Source: Ottelia alismoides (taxonomy: Eukaryota; Streptophyta; Magnoliopsida; Alismatales; Hydrocharitaceae). From it: 64,000 nt of DNA. A program made the position numbers and the translations under genes. The notes below the pieces were generated by a model. It was given only the letters and a program-made list of their open reading frames with translations. It was not told where the DNA came from and ran no database searches. This document shows positions 57,072 through 64,000 of this stretch, piece by piece (position 1 is the first letter of the stretch; the number at the start of each line of letters is the position of its first letter). Location: positions 1 to 64,000 of the forward strand of contig JAZKJV010000385.1 of NCBI GenBank assembly GCA_037367405.1. The letters are read 5' to 3'.

Positions 57072-57724
57072 GTAAGTGTCTTGGTGGTAATTTATCTTTT
57101 GATAGCATCCACATACGTGCATAAACAATTGCACCAAATACTTTATGCCTCTTCCTGGATACAAACGATTGGGCATGTGGTTTTATCTATACTAGTTTCT
57201 GAAATTAATCTCTTGTTGCATTGAGCTGTGGTGTTGCAATAAAGAAAATATTACATATATATAGAGAGAGGGGGGGGGGGGAGGGATTCGACCTCCATCC
57301 ATATAAGGTTGATTTAAAAAATCTTGTGATCGTTAAAAAAAGTAATTGTCTTGGATGGATGTCATACGAGTCTCTATTTTTGACGAAATTCGAATGACAT
57401 AGGAGTGATACATGGATGAATATACAGAGTGATATTTTTTCAAAAAAATAAAAATAATATAAAAATAAGGTGAGGCCAGCTATGTAGACTGTCCGGGGGG
57501 GGGGAGCTCTAAGAGGAGAGTTGGTTTGATATATTAAACTTGGTTTTCTTGACTTGGTTTCTTCCCTATACTATATTTGCTATTGAGGTTGTGTACAAGT
57601 GTTGGAATTCAACATTTCTGGAGGGAAGTTGCATTGTGTCGTACTTTAGGTGGGAGCTCTAAGAGGGGAGTTCCAGGTATTGAAGTCGGAGTTTGTACTA
57701 ACTCTCCTGTGTATAAGGAGGAAT
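57072..57724. other. Intron or intergenic remnant with simple repeats
   Basis: It has a 13-base G run near 57268-57280 and a second near 57497-57506. The phrase gggagctctaagagg-gag recurs at about 57505 and 57652. No exon of V-ATPase E is seen. Confidence 0.4.
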
Positions 57725-57739
57725 GAGGAATTGTAGTTG

Positions 57740-60640
57740 CATGGGCAGAGGAACATTTACATGTAAATCTGCTAGTACTGCTCGAACCCACATCATTTCT
57801 GTACTTGCTCGAGCCATAGCTCTATACTCAGATTCGGCACTTGATCTAACCACAACTGTTTGTTTCTTGCTTTTCGAAGAAACAAGAGAACTACAACAAA
57901 TACCACAAAGCCTGTTGTGGACTTCCTATCCTTAGGACATCCTACATAGTCAGCATCAGCACATGCAGATACCTTGAGACTTGTTCCTTTCTTGAAGATT
58001 AATCCTGCACTTGGAGAAGATTTTAGATATTTCAATATCATGTATATATCATCCATATGTACTTGCCGAGGTTGTTCCATAAACTGACTCACTCGACTCA
58101 CTGCAAATGCAATATCTGATACGGTAATGGTAACATACAAGATCTTTCCTACAATCTCTCTGCATCTCCTCTTATCCTCTTCATATGTATCATCATCGTA
58201 TAATTTTATGCTAAGATCCATAGAAGTAGTCAACACCCAATCATCCCTGTCTCAACAAGCATGTCTGTAACATATTTCCTTTGGGTCATTACAAGACCCT
58301 GCCCATTTCTAGCAAATTCCAACCCTAAGGAGTACCTTAGGGTGCCCAGATCCCTAGTCGCGAACTGATGGCCTAGATATTCTTTTATCATCTTTATCCC
58401 TTGCATATCATCTCCTGTAACAAGAATATCATCAACATAGACCATTATGATAATCGTACCTCTAGGTGTCCTTTGCACAAAAAGTGAATGATCTGCATTA
58501 CACCTCTTGAACCCTTGTTTCTCTATTAAATCCAAGAGCTTCTGAAACCATGCTCTTGGACTTTTCTTAAGACCATATATAGCCTTATGGAGTCTATAAA
58601 CCTGCGTACACTCCCCCTCAGTAGCAAAACTAGGAGGCTGCTGCATATAGACTTCCTCTTGTAAATCTCCATATAGAAATGCATTCTTAACATCCATCTG
58701 AAATAAAGACCAATCATTACCACCGCCACAGAGAGTATTATATATAGTGTAGAATGACAAGCTACCGGAGAGAAAGTGTCCAAGTAAACTACACCATAGG
58801 TTTGAGTGAAGCCAGATGACACTAACCTTGCCTTGTAGCGATCAAGACTACCATCTGCATGATGTTTAACAGTAAACACCCATTTGCAACTGACCACTGA
58901 TGCCCCAGGAGGAGCAGACACCAAGTTCCAAGTACCACGGGATTGCAACGCGACCATCTCTTCCTTCATGGCTAAGCGCCAACGATTATCCTTCAATTCT
59001 TCTTGATAATTCCGTGGAATCTCCATGGCCAACAAGGTAATAACAAATCTATGAAAGTCCCCTGTTAGACGATGAAAGGAAACCTGAGAAGCAAGAGGGT
59101 AAGAGGCACAAGATCGTCTCTACTTGCGAACTGCAATTGGAAGATCCAAGTCAGTAGGAACCTCCTCCGACTGTTGGCTACTTTCCTGCATAGTTACATC
59201 TCCATACCCTTCATTAGAAATTATGTTATCAAAACAAACCTGGGGCACTTCAGATGATGAACCATGACCATGAGCAAAAACAGGTCGACGAATATAGAAT
59301 TTTGACAAAGGTGGAACAATGTGTGACTGGGTAGAAGACGATAATGGTGGAGGTGGAGGTGGTGGTGTTATAGGTGAGGCATCAGACACATATATAGACG
59401 GAGATGGAACAACAGGAGGAGGAGGCACGTAAACCTCATCATCAGAATTGGACGAGTCCAGTCTATCACCTGTAGGAGAGAAAAACATCACAGACTCAAA
59501 AAATGTGACATTAGCACTGATGCAACAGATCATAACACCGATACCCCTTCTGTATTCTGGAGTACCCAACAAAGATACACTCGATAGACCTAGGAGAGAG
59601 CTTATCAAGACCTAGAGCCGTTTGGTGTACAAAGGCAACCGAACCAAAGACACGAGGGGTGAGGGAGAATAGCTCCTTATCAGGAAAAACAATGGAAAAA
59701 GGAGACTTCTCTCCCAAGACGGACGAGGGCATGCGATTAACCAGATAGCATGCCGTAAGAACAACATCACCCCAAAACGAATATGGGGCTCGACTCTGAA
59801 TAAGAAGTGTGCGGGTGATATCAAGTCAATGACGATGCTTTCTCTCTGCCACCCCATTCTGTTGAAATGTGTAGGGACATGTTGTTTGATGAATAATGCC
59901 ACGAGATGATAAGAAATGGGATAGATGTCGAGTGTAGAATTCCAGCATTATCAATTCGCACAAATTTAACAAATGAAGAGAAAACATTTTGAACTTCATT
60001 AATAAATTTTTTTGATCACATACCATGCTTCAAATTTAATTTTCAATAAGAAAACACATGTCAAACGAGAGAAATCATAAACTGCAACAAGATAAAACCG
60101 GTGCCCCTGATGATCAGGAACACACCTATGACCCCGAATGTCAACAGGAAACAACTCAAACGAGGAGCAACTGCTCCGACTCCGACGACTAGGAAAAGAC
60201 GAATGATGATGCTTCCCCAATTGCCACATTGTATTGGAATTTAGATCCCGAAGAAATCTGCGGCAAAATATGACTCATCATCTGAAAAGGGAGATGAAGA
60301 AAACGGAGACGAAGAAAATAGAGATGCCAAGTAAAAGGAGACATTGGTCCGGAGGAGATAGAGGACGCCTGCATATGGAGTTTGGACCAGTCGATAGAGA
60401 TCACCTGCTCATGACACAATCATTCACCTTGCCAGTAAGAATGTCCTGAAAAATAAGAGATGATGGGTCAAACATAGCTCGACAATGCAAATCCTTCGTA
60501 ATCTGATTGACGGATAGCAAATTCATAGAAAAATCAGGGGCATGTAACACGTTTTGCAGATGCATTGAGGGGGTTATGGTAATCTCCCCTTGACCAACGA
60601 TAGGGGAATGGGTCCCATCAGCTATCACTACAGTTCTTCC
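57740..60640 (-). pseudogene. Copia integrase, RT and RNase H (minus strand), interrupted
   Basis: The protease-integrase linker reads LQNVLHAPDFSMNLLSVNQI (about 60510-60570). Integrase words are YDFSRLTCVFLLKIKFE (about 60040-60090) and QNGVAERKHRHL (about 59830-59865). RT begins near 59000 with EELKDNRWRLAMKEEMVALQ, SCKWVFTVKHHADGSLDRYK and ARLVSSGFTQTYGV. After a frameshift come FQMDVKNAFLYGDLQEEVYM and catalytic MVYVDDILVTGDD (about 58405-58450). RNase H starts near 57950 with ADADYVGCPKDRKSTTGF and decays soon after. At least four breaks are present, so it is inactive. Confidence 0.88.
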
Positions 60641-61728
60641 TGAAGAAACCTATCTATAAGTTGTGAGCTGTACTTTATCTCCCCATAAATGGTGTGTCGC
60701 CCCAGAGTCCATAATCTACTCTAGAATCTGAGATCCATAACATGATGTAAAGGCAAAAATGCTACCTGAGGTGCTTACCGTAGCAGAAGTACTGGTGGAG
60801 GCAGAGGCTGCAACATCGGAATGGCCTCCAACAGATGATGAAGAAGAAGGCATGATATCACGCAGTCTGGCCACTAGATCGTCAAACCTCGCATCTGAAG
60901 TAGATGTGACGGGTGACTCGACCTGCTCTGCTACACAGGCTGATGCTGGGAAAGAGTAGCATGTCTCCTCAGTATGTCCTAGACGATGGCAAAACGTGCA
61001 TGACTGACAAATACGTCCTCCTCTACCACGAAGTCCACGTCCAGGAGAGAAAGAAGAACCTCCTCTACCTCAGGAGGTTGCCATAGCTGAAGGTGTCTGA
61101 CTTGTGAGAGTAGATGGAATAGTGATTCTGCTAAGCCTGCGGAAAGCTTCCTCCATGGGAGGAATAGTAGCATTTGCAAGGATCTGGGAGCGACTAGCAT
61201 CATATTCAGAATCTAGATCTACTAGGAATATACCAACCATAGTTGCATTCCGATATATCTTCTGCTGTTCCGGAGTGGCTGTGAGTGGCATGAAACTACG
61301 AAGCTTCTCAAACATCCCTTGCAAGGATGTATACATGGAATGGAGAGGACGCCCGTTCTATTTTATGGTGAAGATATCATGCTGAAGATGAAGTATCTTA
61401 GTTTCATTCCTCGCTTGAGAATATGTAGCTGCGAGGATATCCCACATAGCTTAGAAGTGGGATGATGTAATACGTCATTAGCTATCTCCATCGTCAATGT
61501 CCTTGAAATCCAGACTTTAGCATATGCATCATCTACCACCCAAGAGGCATTTACCACAGTTTTCTCCACCGGTTCCTCCTTAGTAATAATATGCTTCTTA
61601 CCGCTCGACTTCATGAAACTCATGAACTGCATTGCCCAGAGCTCGTAGTTCGTCCCGTCCATCTTGACAATAGGCGTTGGACCTCTGAATGCGCCAGTAG
61701 AGGGAACATCGACCTTACTTTCTGACAT
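60640..61728 (-). pseudogene. Copia gag and protease (minus strand), interrupted
   Basis: The start codon at 61728 gives MSESKVDVPSTGAFRG, then VKMDGTNYELWAMQFMSFMK, the usual copia gag N-terminus. A frameshift near 61440 leads to FEKLRSFMPLTATPEQQKIY. A zinc knuckle C-TFC-HRLG-H-TEET-C lies near 60960-61010. The protease signature IMDSGATHHLWG is at about 60675-60710 and is intact, unlike the two other retrotransposons in this window. Intervening stops, such as at 60718, disable it. Confidence 0.85.
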
Positions 61729-62370
61729 GATGATGGTAGAGGAGGACTAGGATTGATAGATGTTTGAGGATAATCGTCTACACAAACATGAAGGGGTGTG
61801 ATTACGTGTGGACTTAGAGTGCAATCAACCCCATCAATTAAAATGAAGAGCATGCGAGGGGCTCCTTCCCAAGAACGTGTGCTCTAGAGACGATGGGGCT
61901 CACAGATGTGCACCTATGAGAAGTAGACACACAGACACACGCCTATTAGCAGCGCGAAGACATGCGCCGCACGTAGGCACACATATGCAGGCACATGCGT
62001 GAGGCTGGCGAGACGCAAGAGGAGAGGATTCGTGAGGCCGAGGCGGTGCCCGAGTGCTGGCGCGCTAGGTCGTGGGACCGGGGAGGGGGAGGGCTGATGT
62101 GCGAGGCCGCGATGCAGTGCACGAGGGGCGGTGCACATGGCTGGGAGGTAGGGTTAGGGTTAGTGCACGAGAGTTCTGATCTAGGACTGCCGCAAGTTGA
62201 AAAATAGAGAACATGTTTATTCCAGGAACCCTAGGATCTTTTATATAGAGCTGAGACCTATGGGTAAATTGCATGAAAGATACATAAAGAAATAAAATAG
62301 CCGATAAGGTACATAGAAGCATATAAATATCTCTACAATAAGCAAATAGCATAGACCAAGGTAACTCATC

Positions 62371-62793
62371 CTAAATGTGACTTGTCAATTCGTCCATAAT
62401 CAAAGTAAAATGAAATGAACTCAAAGCTGAACCTTGATGTAAACCAATGTTGATGTCAAAATAACCAATCTTCCCAAACAGGGTCCTTACACAGAATGAA
62501 GCCCTATCATACATGTCCTTTATGAGGTTAATGTATAGGACATGTGCTTGTCTCTTCTCCGAAACTCTCCACAATATCTCTCGTGAGACGGAATCATAAT
62601 CCTTCTCCAAATCAATAAAGATCATATGGAGGTTCTTCCTTTTAGCTCTATAAATTTCCATTGTTCTCCTCAGCAAATGGACAACTTCAATAGTTGAGCG
62701 ACCTTGCATGAATCCGAATTGATTTTCTTTTACGTTGGAAACTTGTCTCAACCTATCACACGTTCCCAAAATTTCAATTTTTGGAAATGTCAT
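62371..62793 (-). pseudogene. LINE reverse transcriptase fragment
   Basis: The minus strand stays open and reads VKENQFGFMQGRSTIEVVHL, then LRRTMEIYR, LHMIFIDLEKDYDSVSREIL, WRVSEKRQ and IGLHQGSALSSFHFTLIMDE. These are fingers-palm motifs of plant LINE RTs (QFGFMPGRSTTEAIHLLR, FIDLEKAYDRVPREVLW, GLHQGSALSPYLFTLVMDEL). It ends before the catalytic YADD, so it is a piece only. It abuts the copia 5' side. Confidence 0.9.
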
Positions 62794-63090
62794 TCCAAGT
62801 TCAAAATCATAAATCTAAATCAATTTTTGGAAATGTCATTCCAATTTCAAAAATGGAAATGTCCTATTTCAACTGTTCTTATTTGATCAATTGCAAATAA
62901 TATTCAATATCTTGATAGGAAATTAAACTGAGGCCAAGTTTCCAACTAGCCATCTCCAATGTAAAAGACAAGGCAGTTTGCAAAAGATTCCTATACAAGA
63001 AACAATTGTCAGTTGGCTTAAGAGTCTGCTTGAGCTTTGTGGTAGCTTAGTCCCATAGGCTCAATGGAAAATGGCAGCGGAAGTAAACCC

Positions 63091-63792
63091 AAATCTATAC
63101 TACTAACCAAAACTGAGCTTTTTGGGGTTCTGCCGACACGTGTCTCTCCCTTTGCATTCCATTTTTTTCTTTCTCATCCACAATCTCTTAATATCACTAA
63201 AGCTGAGATTTCCTCCACGTTTCAATGGGGAACACCGTGTTTCGGCACGTTGCGGTCGGCATGTCTTTTTGCGCGTTTGTCCTCTCTCCAGTTGTTCTCC
63301 ATTTTGGGTGATCTTGACAGATTTATACTACTAACTAAATCTAAGCTTTTTGGGATTCTACCGATACGTGTCTCTCCCTTTGCATTCCATTTTTTCTTTC
63401 TCAGCCACAATCTCTTAATATTACTAAAGTTGAGATTTCCTACGCGTTTCAATGGGGAACACCGTGTTTCGGCACGTTGCCGTCGGCATGTCTTTTTGCG
63501 CGTTTTTTCCTCTCTCCAGCCGTTCTCCATTTTGGGTGATCTTGACAAATCTATACTACTAACTAAAGCTAAGCTTTTTGGGGTTCTACCGATACGTGTC
63601 TCTCCCTTTTGCATTGCATTTTTTCTTTCTCAGCCACAATGTCTTACTATTACTAAAGCTGATATTTCCTCCGCATTTCAATGGGGATCACCGTGTTTCG
63701 GCATGTTGCCGTCGGCATGTTGCCGTCGGCATGTCTTATTGCGCGCTTGACCTCTCTCCAGCTGCTCTCCATTTTAGGTGATCTTGACAAAT
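63091..63792 (+). repeat. Three tandem units of about 230 bp, Helitron-like start
   Basis: The phrase tctatactactaac-aaa is found at 63094, 63323 and 63551 (spacing 229 and 228). Each unit continues with gctttttggg-ttct, cgacacgtgtctctccc or similar, gagatttcctcc, caatggggaacaccgtgttt and ctccattttgggtgatcttg. The third unit is longer (about 242 bp) because gttgccgtcggcat is duplicated inside it. The unit start resembles plant Helitron 5' ends, but no hairpin and CTRR end was found. Confidence 0.85.
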
Positions 63793-64000
63793 GTCTTTTA
63801 TTTGCTCTCTTTTTTTTGGCAGATGTTCCCCCGTTCGTCTAAGTTCTCCAAACCCTTAAGTTTGGTTTTATTATTTCCACTAACCTCAAGCTTTACATTC
63901 TCCAGGTGTCCTTCTTGGGTGATCGACTGCAGGTGCCCTCTATTTGATCCTTTTCTTAGCAGATGCACCATGTTGGCCTTCGTTCTCGCAACCCTAAAAA
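63793..64000. other. Window end, non-coding
   Basis: Pyrimidine-rich sequence follows the last tandem unit. The phrase gggtgatcgactgcaggt echoes the unit's end. The window edge prevents further classification. Confidence 0.3.

Larger units (their letters stand above)
57725..62350 (-). mobile_element. Minus-strand Ty1/copia element, 3' truncated
   Basis: Gag, protease, integrase, RT and RNase H lie in copia order on the minus strand from about 61728 down to 57740. At the 5' side (right) an LTR-like promoter region is visible near 62190-62300: on the minus strand it reads ctctatataaaag with aataaa nearby. The RNase H ends abruptly near 57725 (HVNVPLPMQL expected there; NMFLCPCNYN-like frames follow). 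No 3' LTR was found, so the element is truncated. Confidence 0.85.

Overview
The window looks like repeat-dense, gene-poor nuclear DNA of a flowering plant. Plant Ty1/copia and Ty3/gypsy retrotransposons, a plant-type hAT transposase, LINE pieces and many Mutator-like (MULE) ends are packed together. The recognisable gene pieces are plant families: the receptor-like kinases TMKL1 and TDR/PXY, a SMXL/D53 Clp-N domain, and V-ATPase subunit E. The very GC-rich captured exons (TDR/PXY, coiled-coil gene) against an AT-rich background fit a commelinid-type monocot, but this is inference and I cannot name a species. I see no intact host gene, no rRNA, no convincing tRNA gene and no CRISPR array.

Layout. 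1-1610 is the 3' half of a decayed copia element with its 3' LTR, next to a broken LRR receptor kinase fragment (1640-2202). 2806-4635 is a TIR-bounded Pack-MULE-like element holding a frameshifted TMKL1 pseudogene on the minus strand. 4730-11345 is non-coding repeat: a Helitron-like start, three related hairpin MITEs, further MULE ends and a purine-rich minisatellite. 11346-17509 is a full-length but dead copia element with both LTRs. 18660-24100 is an AT-rich repeat carrying a SINE-like tRNA-derived box pair and two MULE-type elements (20138-20937 with a perfect 9-bp target duplication; 21181-23359 carrying two gene fragments in opposite orientations). 25437-25690 is a minisatellite and 26196-26632 a SMXL fragment.

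26662-36130 is a complete Ty3/gypsy chromovirus (perfect CTTAG target duplication, tRNA-iMet primer site, chromodomain) with stops and frameshifts. 36978-40648 is a 3.7-kb solo LTR with a perfect GTAAG duplication. 41600-43400 is a degenerate copia with a LINE piece inside it. 44722-47870 is a decayed hAT transposase locus with a MITE inside. 49280-51317 is a Pack-MULE carrying the LRR ectodomain of a TDR/PXY receptor. 51533-57071 contains two exons of a V-ATPase subunit E gene. A 4.5-kb MULE sits in the intron between them, a 3.0-kb solo LTR is nested inside that MULE, and a hAT MITE interrupts the second exon. 57725-62350 is a minus-strand copia element, 62371-62793 a LINE reverse transcriptase fragment, and 63091-63792 a tandem array of about 230-bp units.

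The genes do not form a pathway. What unites the window is nested transposition and gene-fragment capture. The best candidates for something undescribed are the gene-capturing MULE-type elements, which belong to three terminal-repeat families (A, B and C below), the chimeric two-gene element, and the two solo LTRs that both open with a 7-bp terminal hairpin.
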